From positions 52,631-116,630 of the forward strand of contig WGBO01000026.1 of assembly GCA_015494295.1 (NCBI GenBank): a DNA stretch of 64,000 bases. The letters run 5' to 3'. The notes under the pieces were generated by a model. It had not been told where the DNA came from. It did no database searches and worked only from the letters and a program-made list of their open reading frames with translations. Source of the DNA: Gammaproteobacteria bacterium (lineage in GTDB: Bacteria; Pseudomonadota; Gammaproteobacteria; DSM-19610). Below are positions 9,631 through 19,166 of this stretch, one piece after another (position 1 is the first letter of the stretch; every line of letters begins with the position of its first letter). Position numbers and translations under genes: made by a program.

Positions 9631-10245
9631 TCAGTCTTCACACTCACGGTAACCGATGGCGCGAAAGAACAACGTCACCAGGTAATCGGTCAGTTCATTC
9701 AGGTCGAGATCCCGGTAACGCGGCGTACCGAAGATACACTTGGCATACAAGGCCTCGCGCAACATGCCCTGGAACATCAGCGCGGCAATCCGGCCGTCGG
9801 TCTGCGCCACCTTGCCACTGGCCTGCAACTCACGCACCGTCACCTCGATGTAGTCGGTGAACGGGCGCCAGCGATTCTCGAAGAACTGGCGCGTGGCATC
9901 GCTGCCCTCCAGCGCGCTCTGCAGCTCCATGCGCAGGTAATCGGGGTCGCGCGACACACTTTCCACGTAGCGGCGCGTAATCATGCGCAACACCTCGCCA
10001 AAACTGCCGTCGCTCTGCACCACAGCCTCCACATAACTCTCGCGCTGGCAGGCAATCCGGTTCAGCACCTCTTCATACAAGGCTTCCTTGGAAGGAAAAT
10101 GGCGGTAGAGGATAGCCGGGCTGACCCCTACCCGGCGCGCAATCTCGTCGACCGCGACCCCGTGGTAGCCCTTGTCCGAGAACAATACCTTGGCCACCGC
10201 CAGGATCGCGGCCTTCCGCTCCGAGGCCTTGAGTCGCTTGCTCAA
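9631..10245 (-). CDS. TetR/AcrR family transcriptional regulator
   Basis: 204 residues. The N-terminal helix-turn-helix (ILAVAKVLFSDKGYHGVAVDEI, then GVSPAILYRHFPSKEALYEE, about 14-60) is of canonical TetR type. The C-terminal ligand/dimer region is unrecognised. The start ATG overlaps the stop of the TusA-like gene by 4 nt, so the two are co-transcribed from a promoter carrying a palindromic operator at 10492-10505. Autorepression, and control of the TusA-like protein, is the simplest model. The ligand is unknown. Confidence 0.9.
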   Translation of the reverse strand: MSKRLKASERKAAILAVAKVLFSDKGYHGVAVDEIARRVGVSPAILYRHFPSKEALYEEVLNRIACQRESYVEAVVQSDGSFGEVLRMITRRYVESVSRDPDYLRMELQSALEGSDATRQFFENRWRPFTDYIEVTVRELQASGKVAQTDGRIAALMFQGMLREALYAKCIFGTPRYRDLDLNELTDYLVTLFFRAIGYRECED

Positions 10246-10472
10246 CCCTTGCGAATGCTGAACGCGTATTCGCCGCCGTCCTGGCTGGCCGCGAGCAACT
10301 CATTACCGGTCTGCTTGCAGAACGCCTCAAAATCCTTCACCGATCCGGGATCGGTGGCGACAATCCGCAGAACCTGGCCGGACTCCAGGCCCTGGATGCT
10401 TTTCTTGGCCCGCAGGATGGGCAACGGACAATTCAGACCACGGGCATCAAGTTCCAGATCATAACCAGACAT
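10242..10472 (-). CDS. TusA-family sulfurtransferase (sulfur carrier)
   Basis: 76 residues. The signature DARGLNCPLPILRAKK places the persulfide-carrying cysteine at Cys15 (CPxP motif). The rest matches the SirA/TusA/YedF fold (GQVLRIVATDPGSVKDFEAFCKQTGNEL). Relatives shuttle sulfane sulfur for tRNA thiolation, molybdenum cofactor synthesis or, in sulfur oxidisers, for dissimilatory sulfur oxidation. It is first in a two-gene operon with a TetR regulator, not in an rhd-tusA-dsrE cluster, so its partner is unclear. The ribosome-binding site AAGGAGGCGAGCC directly precedes the ATG. Confidence 0.9.
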   Translation of the reverse strand: MSGYDLELDARGLNCPLPILRAKKSIQGLESGQVLRIVATDPGSVKDFEAFCKQTGNELLAASQDGGEYAFSIRKG

Positions 10473-10491
10473 GGCTCGCCTCCTTTTTGTT

Positions 10492-10505
10492 AGTGAGCGT
10501 TCACT
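10492..10505. promoter_or_regulatory. Palindromic TetR-type operator
   Basis: AGTGAGCGTTCACT: 5-bp perfect arms AGTGA/TCACT around a 4-bp centre, 20 bp upstream of the TusA-like start. Size and position fit the operator of the co-transcribed TetR regulator. Confidence 0.6.
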
Positions 10506-10574
10506 TTTTAAAACAAACCATCCAGTCTGTCAACCCCCTTTTGGTTCCCCGTTATAGGTATGGGAGAGGTGTGG

Positions 10575-11432
10575 CTATTTTTCAGCGCTGATCATGGCGA
10601 TCCAGCCGGGGTCGGCGTCGCCGTGTTCGGCGGGGAGGAATTCACCGTCGGGTTCATCGTTTTCATCCCAGCCCTGCAGGTAGATGGTGACATTGGAAAA
10701 ACCGGCGTCGAGCAGGATTTCCTTGAGTTCGGGCAGGCCGTAGAGGCGCCACTCGTAGTGGAAGGCTTTCTCCATCTTCGAGCCGTCGTTGAAGGTGAAG
10801 TGGATGTTGCACACCATGTGACCGGTGACCGGGTCGTAGCTTTCCTGTTCCCAGACGTAGGTAAACCCCTTGTGCTTGGTCTTTTCCTCGATCTCCTGGT
10901 AGGCCTCGTAGCCGCCGAAGGCGTCCATGAACAGAATACCGTCGTCGACCAGGCTGTCGCGCACCGAGGCGAAGTAGTCGACCAGCACCTTGCGCTGTTC
11001 GAAGATCTGCCAACTGAAGTTCATCGCCAGCACGATGTCGACCGGGTCGGTCTTTACCGTGCGCACGTCGCTCTGCAACAGGGTGACGCGGGCACGCTGT
11101 TCGGGTTCCAGCGCGGCAATATGGTGTTCGCGGCTCCAGTCCAGCACTTCCGGATCAAAGTCCACGCCAATGGCATGATTGTCGGGGCGCCCGCGTACCC
11201 ACTCGCAACACATCTTCGCGGTACCGCAAAAGTCCTCGCGCAGCCGCGTCGCGTCACGGCCGCGGATGCGCCGGAAGTTGGTGTCGATGAATTCGTACTC
11301 GAAATCGGTTGCCTGCACGGACTTTTCATACAGTTCGTACTTGTCCTCGGTCTCCGCCTTGCGCGGCTTGCCGTTCTTCTTCGCCTTGGCGTTTTTTCCG
11401 GATTTTTTGTGCCGGGTTTTCTTTATGCCCAT
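10575..11432 (-). CDS. Class I SAM-dependent methyltransferase with basic N-terminal tail
   Basis: 285 residues. The first 27 residues are almost all Lys/Arg/Gly (MGIKKTRHKKSGKNAKAKKN), suggesting nucleic-acid or ribosome association. Then a class I methyltransferase fold: LREDFCGTAKMCCEWV (motif I), AIGVDFDPEVLDW, VDIVLAMNFSWQIF, DGILFMDAFGGYE. The FCGTA signature is typical of a conserved family whose substrate is not known to me. Monocistronic; divergent from the inositol-phosphatase-like gene. Confidence 0.8.
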   Translation of the reverse strand: MGIKKTRHKKSGKNAKAKKNGKPRKAETEDKYELYEKSVQATDFEYEFIDTNFRRIRGRDATRLREDFCGTAKMCCEWVRGRPDNHAIGVDFDPEVLDWSREHHIAALEPEQRARVTLLQSDVRTVKTDPVDIVLAMNFSWQIFEQRKVLVDYFASVRDSLVDDGILFMDAFGGYEAYQEIEEKTKHKGFTYVWEQESYDPVTGHMVCNIHFTFNDGSKMEKAFHYEWRLYGLPELKEILLDAGFSNVTIYLQGWDENDEPDGEFLPAEHGDADPGWIAMISAEK

Positions 11433-11498
11433 GGGATTCCTTTGTGCGACAATGACAACAGATCCGGATCATACCAACTCACGACCCCCAGGCAATCC

Positions 11499-12305
11499 AT
11501 GATTCCCAGCGACCTGTCCCGCCTCTCCTCGCTCGTCCGCGGCATCGCCGACCGCGAGTTGCCCCCGCGTTTTTCCTGTCGTTCCGGCTCGCGCAAAACC
11601 GATGGCAGCCTGGTAACCGATGCCGATGTGCTGATGCAGGATGCGCTGGCGAACGCACTCGCGCGCGAGTGGCCCGGCATCGATCTGCTCGGCGAGGAAA
11701 TGCGCGAGGACGAACAACAGCGCGCCCTGCAACACCAGGACAGCGGCGTCTGGTGCGTGGACCCGCTCGACGGCACCAGCAACTTCGCCGCCGGCGTACC
11801 CTACTACGCCGTGTCGGTCGCCCTGATACGCAATGGTGAAGTGGAAATGGGCGTGGTCTACGACCCCAGCCGCCGCGAGTGTTTCGCCGCCGCGCAGGGC
11901 CAGGGAGCATGGATGAACGGAACGCCGCTCGAACAGCAGCGCCTGTCCAGTCCGCTGTCCCAGGGCATGGCGCTCATCGATCTCAAGCGCCTGGAACCGG
12001 GACTGGCGAGCAGGCTGGCGGCCAGCCCGCCCTACAAGTCACAACGCAGCTTCGGTGCGGTGGCGCTGGACTGGTGCTGGCTGGCCGCCGGCCGCTGCCA
12101 TGTCTATCTGCACGGCCGGCAGAAGCTCTGGGACTACGCGGCCGGCCACCTGGTGCTGCGCGAGGCCGGCGGCGCGGCGCTGACGCTGGAAGGCGAACCT
12201 GTATTCCGGCCCAGCCTGCAACCGCGTTCCGCCGCCGCCGCGCTGGACCCGGACATCTTCGAACAGTGGATTCGCTGGCTGGGTATCAACGCCCGCCAGG
12301 ACTGA
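11499..12305 (+). CDS. Inositol monophosphatase family protein
   Basis: 268 residues. Mg2+-dependent phosphatase fold (SuhB/CysQ superfamily). The metal-binding motifs are LGEEMREDE (about 66-74), WCVDPLDGTSNFAAG (about 85-99) and LWDYAAGHLVLREAGG (C-terminal WD motif). The substrate could be inositol phosphates, PAP or fructose-1,6-bisphosphate; the sequence does not decide. The start MIPSDLSRL at 11499 gives normal length. The last 20 bp overlap the convergent HDOD gene. Confidence 0.88.
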   Translation: MIPSDLSRLSSLVRGIADRELPPRFSCRSGSRKTDGSLVTDADVLMQDALANALAREWPGIDLLGEEMREDEQQRALQHQDSGVWCVDPLDGTSNFAAGVPYYAVSVALIRNGEVEMGVVYDPSRRECFAAAQGQGAWMNGTPLEQQRLSSPLSQGMALIDLKRLEPGLASRLAASPPYKSQRSFGAVALDWCWLAAGRCHVYLHGRQKLWDYAAGHLVLREAGGAALTLEGEPVFRPSLQPRSAAAALDPDIFEQWIRWLGINARQD

Positions 12306-13773
12306 GAAACGCCAGCGCCTGGTTGCCCTGCTGGGCAAAGTGACGAAAGCTGGCGAAGCTTTCCTCGTCGAGCGGACGCCCGCTGGGTTGGCGGTCGGCA
12401 TAGAACACACCGATCACCTTGCCGTGGATCTCGATCGGGGTGACAAAGAAATCGGCGCCACGGCTGATATCATGGATACCCCCGCTCAACAGGTCCACCC
12501 GCGAACGGTCCGCGTATTCCCCCAGCCACACCGACTTGCGTTCCTCGATGACGCGGAAAAACAGGTTGGGCTTTGCCGCCACCGTTTCCACCTGGAACTG
12601 GCGACGCAGGCGCTCGTTGTCCGCGCCCAGCGCATAGCGCGCGACCAGGAAGCGTTGATCCGGGGTGCGCAACGCGAACACCGTGCGGTCCATGCCGATG
12701 CCCCGGTACATGCCTTCGAGCACCATTTCCAGCACCAGGTTGAAATCCGGCTTCGTGTCCATCAGCGCGGACAGTTCCCGCAGAATCCTGAGTTGCAACG
12801 CCGGATCAGGATGCAGGAAATCATCCGGCTTGTCCGCCGCTTCGCCATCCTGCCCCTCCGCCTTGTCGCCATCGGCCAGGGGAATGCGTTTGCCGGCCGT
12901 GGCCGCGCCGTAGTTGGCCGCTGTCTCCGCCGCTTCGCGGGCGTTCTCCTGCACCATGGCCCTGACGTCCTCCGCGGGCAGGTAGAGGTTCTCCGCGATG
13001 CGTTCGATAAGGCGTGTCACGCCCGGTTCCTTCCAGCCGTTTTCCGCCGCCTCCGCCAGTTCATACCCGAGACTGACGTTGCCGGCACGCGGGTTCTTGT
13101 CCGCCTTGCCCTCCAGTGACTCTTCCAGTAATTCGCCGAGCTTCCATTCACGGCTCAGTCCCAGGGTCAGCTCACTGAGCGGAAAGCCGAGCACGTCGCG
13201 CTGCACCCTGGCCGGGTCGTCATCGGGACGCCGCCGCAACTCGGCGTCCAGCGCCTCGCCCGCCTCGCCGGAAAAAGCCCAGAACGCCATGTCGCCGAGG
13301 CGGTACAGCAAGGTGGCGATAAACACTTCTTCCGGCGACTTGTCCTTGCGCTTGCGGGCGAAGGAGCGCGCCTGCACCGCCGCGTGAAACGCCCGCGCCA
13401 TCTCGTCGATAACGTGTTCCTTCTGCTTGCCCTTGAGGATCGATTCGACAATGGCGATCGACAGACAGATGCTCCTGACTTCCTCGAAGCCCAGCACCAC
13501 CACCGCGCGGCTGACCGTGCTGATACTCTTGCCGATCGGATTGAACACCGGGCTGTTGGCGACGCGCAGCAGCTTCGCCGTCATCGCGGCGTCCTGCAGG
13601 ACCACCCTCGCCAGTTCGGCGGCGCTGCTCTCCTCGTTGTTCGACACCCGCGAGATATCGCCCGCCGTGTGCGCAAACACCGGCATGCCGGACTCTCCCA
13701 GGCGCGCGACCCAGCCACCCAGGTCGCGGGGGTCGGCGGGGGCCTTCCTCACTGTCGATTCATTCCGGCTCAT
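12286..13773 (-). CDS. HDOD-domain signalling protein with C-terminal GAF domain
   Basis: 495 residues. The N-terminal HDOD domain (about 25-230: RVVLQDAAMTAKLLRVANSP, ISTVSRAVVVLGFEEVRSIC, ATLLYRLGDMAFWAF) resembles HD phosphohydrolase domains but lacks the catalytic HD pair, so it is probably a scaffold. The C-terminal third (DFNLVLEMVLEGMYRGIGMD, GKVIGVFYADRQPSGRPLDE) reads as a GAF sensory domain. Such proteins act in signal-dependent control of motility, biofilm or nucleotide second messengers. The start MSRNESTVRK is preferred to the longer frame. Convergent 20-bp overlap with the neighbouring phosphatase gene. Confidence 0.82.
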   Translation of the reverse strand: MSRNESTVRKAPADPRDLGGWVARLGESGMPVFAHTAGDISRVSNNEESSAAELARVVLQDAAMTAKLLRVANSPVFNPIGKSISTVSRAVVVLGFEEVRSICLSIAIVESILKGKQKEHVIDEMARAFHAAVQARSFARKRKDKSPEEVFIATLLYRLGDMAFWAFSGEAGEALDAELRRRPDDDPARVQRDVLGFPLSELTLGLSREWKLGELLEESLEGKADKNPRAGNVSLGYELAEAAENGWKEPGVTRLIERIAENLYLPAEDVRAMVQENAREAAETAANYGAATAGKRIPLADGDKAEGQDGEAADKPDDFLHPDPALQLRILRELSALMDTKPDFNLVLEMVLEGMYRGIGMDRTVFALRTPDQRFLVARYALGADNERLRRQFQVETVAAKPNLFFRVIEERKSVWLGEYADRSRVDLLSGGIHDISRGADFFVTPIEIHGKVIGVFYADRQPSGRPLDEESFASFRHFAQQGNQALAFLSPGGR

Positions 13774-13876
13774 GGTTTCACTTGGCAATCCGTGTCCCTC
13801 CCAGTACGCTTTCGGCAGATACAGTCTAGTACTGAATACCGGGGCGACCACTCCCCGGAAACTGGAGGACAGGCAC

Positions 13877-14182
13877 ATGCACGTCACACTGGTTCACGTC
13901 CGGGTGGCACCCGGCCACAGCGCGGATTTCCTGGAAGCGACGCGCGCCAACCACGAGGCCTCGATACAGGAACCGGGCAACCTGCGTTTCGACGTCCTGC
14001 GCGACCCGCAGGACGAAAACCGCTACATCCTGTACGAGGCCTACCGCAGCGCCAACGACGCCGCGGCCCACAAGCAGACCGCCCACTACCTGCGCTGGCG
14101 CGACACGGTGGCGGACTGGATGGCCGAACCGCGCCGTGGCGAACCCTTCGAAGGCCTGCTACCGGCGTTCGACGACGCATGA
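13877..14182 (+). CDS. Antibiotic biosynthesis monooxygenase (ABM) domain protein
   Basis: 101 residues. A dimeric alpha/beta-barrel fold of the ABM/LsrG/YgiN type (VTLVHVRVAPGHSADFLEAT, NLRFDVLRDPQDENRYILYE, AAAHKQTAHYLRWRDTVADW). Relatives are quinol monooxygenases or autinducer-2-phosphate processing enzymes; the substrate here is unknown. GGAGGACAGGCAC is the ribosome-binding site. The stop overlaps the next gene's ATG by 4 nt, so it works with, or is at least co-translated with, the iron-dependent dehydrogenase. Confidence 0.8.
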   Translation: MHVTLVHVRVAPGHSADFLEATRANHEASIQEPGNLRFDVLRDPQDENRYILYEAYRSANDAAAHKQTAHYLRWRDTVADWMAEPRRGEPFEGLLPAFDDA

Positions 14183-15366
14183 TCGGGCCCTTCAACATCG
14201 CGCGCCTGCCGCGCATCGAGTTCGGCGCCGGCTGTGTATCGCGGCTGCCCTCACTGGTGGCAAGCTACGGCCGGCGCGCGCTGCTGGTCACCGGCACCCG
14301 CTCACTGTACGCGTCGCCGGCCTGGCCCGGCATCGACGCTGGCCTGCGCGAGGCTGGCGTCGATTACGACACCTTCACCGTTGGCGGCGAACCCTCGCCG
14401 CAACTCATCGACGACGCGGTACGAACCTTCTCCCGCGCCGCCATCGACGTGGTCGTCGGCATCGGCGGCGGCAGCGCGCTGGATGCCGCCAAGGCCATTG
14501 CCGGCCTGCTCCGCGTCGGCGACCCGGTCATGGACTATCTGGAGGGCGTCGGCCCCGAAAAACCCTATACCGGGCCCGCTGCCCCCTACATCGCCGTCCC
14601 CACCACGGCCGGCACCGGCAGCGAGGCGACCAGGAACGCGGTACTCAGCGTGCAGGGCAACGACGGCTTCAAGAAGTCGTTTCGCGACGAGCAACTGGTC
14701 CCCGCCTGGGCGCTGGTCGATCCCGACCTGCTCGCCACCTGCCCGGCGGAGCTGGTGGCGGCGGACGGCATGGACGCGCTCACCCAGTTGCTGGAGTCCT
14801 ATGTCTCGCTACGCGCCAACCCCATGACCGACGCGCTGGCGCTGCGCGGGCTGGAAGCCGCGCGCGACAGCCTGCTGCCGCTGTACCGCTCGCGCGACGA
14901 TGCCGCGGCGCGCGCCGGCATGGCCTACGCCTCGCTCAGCTCAGGCATCGCCCTGGCACAGACCGGCCTCGGCTCGGTGCACGGACTGGCCTCGCCGCTG
15001 GGCGCCTTCTACCCGATCCCCCACGGCGTGGTGTGCGGCACCCTGGTGGCCGCGGCCACCCGCGTCAATATCGAGGCGATGCGGACGCGCGAACCGGACA
15101 ACCCGGCGCTGGACAAGTACGCCCGCGTCGCCGCCCTGTTGTGCCGCCGGCGGTTCGACAAGCGCGAAGCCGCCTGGGAGGCGCTCGTCGGGCTGCTCGA
15201 CGACTGGTCGGCGCAGCTGCAACTTCCCACACTCGATCACTGGAACATCGGGCACGGCGACTTTGCCCACATCGTCGCCCACTCGCGCGGCAGCAGCATG
15301 CGCACCAACCCGATCGTACTCGACGACGACGAGATCGCGGGCATCCTGGCCGCGCGCTGCGCCTGA
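14179..15366 (+). CDS. Iron-containing alcohol dehydrogenase
   Basis: 395 residues. Group III Fe-ADH fold: NAD(P)-binding GIGGGSALDAAKAIAGL (about 95-111) and PTTAGTGSEATRNAV. Metal ligands probably include the Asp of DGMDALTQLLESYVS and the histidines of GSVHGLASPLGAFYPIPHGV, a highly characteristic Fe-ADH signature. The oxidised or reduced alcohol/aldehyde is not identifiable. Translationally coupled to the upstream ABM gene; a DUF938 methyltransferase follows 20 bp later, possibly in the same transcript. Confidence 0.9.
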   Translation: MIGPFNIARLPRIEFGAGCVSRLPSLVASYGRRALLVTGTRSLYASPAWPGIDAGLREAGVDYDTFTVGGEPSPQLIDDAVRTFSRAAIDVVVGIGGGSALDAAKAIAGLLRVGDPVMDYLEGVGPEKPYTGPAAPYIAVPTTAGTGSEATRNAVLSVQGNDGFKKSFRDEQLVPAWALVDPDLLATCPAELVAADGMDALTQLLESYVSLRANPMTDALALRGLEAARDSLLPLYRSRDDAAARAGMAYASLSSGIALAQTGLGSVHGLASPLGAFYPIPHGVVCGTLVAAATRVNIEAMRTREPDNPALDKYARVAALLCRRRFDKREAAWEALVGLLDDWSAQLQLPTLDHWNIGHGDFAHIVAHSRGSSMRTNPIVLDDDEIAGILAARCA

Positions 15367-15386
15367 ACCCGACACGGAACCACGCC

Positions 15387-15983
15387 ATGAAACCCTACGC
15401 CGAATCCTGCGCCCAGAACCACGCGCCCATACTCGAAGTATTGCGGAAGGAACTGGCCGGTCGCCGCAGGCTGCTGGAAATCGGCAGCGGCACCGGACAA
15501 CACGCGGTATACCTGGCCGGCGAGTTTCCGCAACTGAGCTGGCAGACCAGCGAGGTGCCCGCCATGCACGACGGCATCCTGGCCTGGCTGGCCGGGGACG
15601 AGGCCCCCGGCAACGTGTTACCCCCGATCAGCCTGGACGTGTACCGGGACACCTGGCCGCAGGCCCGCTACGACGCCGTATTCAGCGCCAACACGGTACA
15701 CATCATGTCCTGGCCGGAAGTCTGTTGCCTGTTCGCCGGGGTCGGCGAGGTCCTGGAGGAAGGCGGCGTGTTCTGCCTGTACGGGCCGTTCAACTACGGG
15801 GGACGCTACACCAGCGACAGCAATGCGCGCTTCGACGCGTGGCTGAAACAACGCGATCCGCGCAGCGGCATACGCGACTTCGAGGCGCTGGAGGAACTGG
15901 CGGAAAAAGCGGGACTGAAACTCGGGCGGGATTATGAAATGCCGGCCAACAACCGGATCCTGGCCTGGCACAAGACAGGCTGA
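15387..15983 (+). CDS. DUF938 family class I SAM-dependent methyltransferase
   Basis: 198 residues. Motif I is LLEIGSGTGQHAVYLAGEFP (about 28-47). Further family features are SCAQNHAPILEVLRKEL at the N-terminus, FSANTVHIMSWPEV and GVFCLYGPFNYGGRYTS. These identify the DUF938 family, whose substrate is unknown. Follows the iron-dependent dehydrogenase by 20 bp. Confidence 0.88.
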   Translation: MKPYAESCAQNHAPILEVLRKELAGRRRLLEIGSGTGQHAVYLAGEFPQLSWQTSEVPAMHDGILAWLAGDEAPGNVLPPISLDVYRDTWPQARYDAVFSANTVHIMSWPEVCCLFAGVGEVLEEGGVFCLYGPFNYGGRYTSDSNARFDAWLKQRDPRSGIRDFEALEELAEKAGLKLGRDYEMPANNRILAWHKTG

Positions 15984-16007
15984 TCCGCCGCCGGCCGGCA
16001 GGGTCGA

Positions 16008-16163
16008 TCAGTTGAGATGGCCTGACAGCCAGGGTTTCAGCATCAGGGCCACGCCCGCGGCCACGACGTAGTCCATCGTCGCGCCGGCGTTCACCAGGCT
16101 TTCCAGCGCGGGGCCGGCAAAGACGGTGAGGGCGGCTACTACCAACAGAATGTATTGCAACAT
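16008..16163 (-). CDS. Small membrane protein, 51 residues
   Basis: Starts MLQYILLVVAALTVFAGPAL. Two hydrophobic segments (about 3-18 and 30-43) are separated by a short polar turn. AGGAGAAAGGACC is an excellent ribosome-binding site for the ATG at 16163 and excludes the longer frame. It has no recognised family and stands alone between two transcription units. Confidence 0.55.
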   Translation of the reverse strand: MLQYILLVVAALTVFAGPALESLVNAGATMDYVVAAGVALMLKPWLSGHLN

Positions 16164-16294
16164 GGTCCTTTCTCCTGTTCCTTTGGGTACAACGCTATTT
16201 GACGGTTGCAGTATGGGGGAACGGGAAAGGGAATTCTGTGAACGGCTCATGCCCACGGCATGACCCGCTTCACAGTTCCGGTACCTGGAATCGT

Positions 16295-16768
16295 TCAGGC
16301 GCGGGGGACGGGCGGATCGACCGGGTGCCCGTCATCGTTGCTGGCCTGACGCCGGATCACTTCCTGTACCGACGGACGGATGAGGAAGCTGTGCAGGGTG
16401 ATACTGTCGAGAAAACCGTAGATCCTGCGCGACAGGCCACACCAGAGTTCATGCGTCAGGCAGGTCTGTTCCTCGGCACAGCGCGTCTCGCCGCCACAAG
16501 TGGCGTCGACCTTCTCGTCCACCGCGGCGATGATCTCGGCGATGGTAATCTCGTCCGCCGGGCGCGCCAGACGATAACCACCACCGGGACCACGCACACC
16601 GCGCACCAGGTTCTCCTTGCGCAACTTGGCGAACAACTGTTCAAGGTAGGAAAGTGAAATACTCTGGCAGTGCGAAATGTTCGCCAGCGTGACCGGTCCC
16701 TCGGGATCATGAATGGCAATGTCCATCATCGCCGTGACGGCATAACGACCCTTGGTGGATAGTCTCAT
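16295..16768 (-). CDS. iscR: Fe-S cluster-sensing regulator IscR (Rrf2 family)
   Basis: 157 residues. Winged helix N-terminus MRLSTKGRYAVTAMMDIA with LSYLEQLFAKLRKENLV and VRGPGGGYRLARP. The [2Fe-2S] ligands are Cys91, Cys97, Cys103 and His106 (CGGETRC, EEQTC, LTH), spaced as in E. coli IscR. It senses Fe-S status and represses or activates Fe-S assembly and anaerobic genes. Here it is not followed by iscS/iscU; the gene downstream in its direction is a small membrane protein. A type-1 IscR box lies about 46 bp upstream of the start, implying autoregulation. Confidence 0.93.
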   Translation of the reverse strand: MRLSTKGRYAVTAMMDIAIHDPEGPVTLANISHCQSISLSYLEQLFAKLRKENLVRGVRGPGGGYRLARPADEITIAEIIAAVDEKVDATCGGETRCAEEQTCLTHELWCGLSRRIYGFLDSITLHSFLIRPSVQEVIRRQASNDDGHPVDPPVPRA

Positions 16769-16813
16769 CGGGAAACCTGTTGCAGTGGCTGCGGAAATCA
16801 GCCCTCAACATAA

Positions 16814-16839
16814 ATAAACCCAGCAATTTAGTCAAGTAT
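16814..16839 (-). promoter_or_regulatory. Type-1 IscR box upstream of iscR
   Basis: Read on the minus strand it begins ATACTTGACTAAATTGCTGG and continues GTTTAT, a close match to the gammaproteobacterial type-1 IscR site. The TTGACT inside it can serve as the iscR -35 element, the classical arrangement for autorepression. The box lies just past the end of the DUF1249 gene. Confidence 0.7.
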
Positions 16840-16851
16840 TGCTGCCGCGCC

Positions 16852-17364
16852 TCAGGATTCCAGGCTGGCAATGCGAGAGATTTCAACAAGTTCCACCGCT
16901 TCCTCGAACTGTTCACGGGCCGGTGAAAACCCGTGACCATGGCGCAGGCAAAAACCCAGCCACTTGTGCAGGAAGCGGTTTACCCGCCAGCGCGCCTCAA
17001 TGGGATAGTCGTGACGGAAGCGGTCGAAACCGGAACCGCTGCCGCCACGGCCCTTGCCGCGCGAGAGCACCTCGGCGGCCTGCGCGTCGTGATACAGGCG
17101 CACCAGGATGTCGGGTGCCAGGGTGGCGCCCTCGTCGAAGCTGTAGCTGAGGTGCAGGGTGGTGGTATAGCGCGCGCGGTCGCGTACGCTCAGGTGCAGG
17201 TCCAGTCCGCCCTCGACGCACGACACCGCCTGGTCGGCGACCAGTTCGACGTCCGGGATCAACTGCCGCAACTGAATATAGTTCAACTCGTACAGCTCCA
17301 TCAGCGCGGGCAGGTCGCGCGCACGCACGCCCGGATGCACGATCTGTTTACCTGAATACATCAT
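16852..17364 (-). CDS. DUF1249 family protein (YqiB-like)
   Basis: 170 residues. The N-terminal LPALMELYELNYIQLRQLIP and middle SVRDRARYTTTLHLSYSF match the conserved DUF1249/YqiB family found next to cpdA or nudF in enterobacteria; its function is unknown. The C-terminal extension (about 130-170: FLHKWLGFCLRHGHGFSPAR) carries the FLxxWLxxCLxxGH pattern of the family. Followed by the iscR promoter in the same direction. Confidence 0.8.
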   Translation of the reverse strand: MMYSGKQIVHPGVRARDLPALMELYELNYIQLRQLIPDVELVADQAVSCVEGGLDLHLSVRDRARYTTTLHLSYSFDEGATLAPDILVRLYHDAQAAEVLSRGKGRGGSGSGFDRFRHDYPIEARWRVNRFLHKWLGFCLRHGHGFSPAREQFEEAVELVEISRIASLES

Positions 17365-17461
17365 GGCTGCATGGTAGCATAGCGGGACGATCCTTCGATC
17401 ATCGGCATGTACGGGTTGTTGGTATTACAAAACCCTATCGGCGAGACGGTTTAATCCTTGA

Positions 17462-19153
<1,692 letters not shown>

Positions 19154-19166
19154 GACAGCCTGCCAC

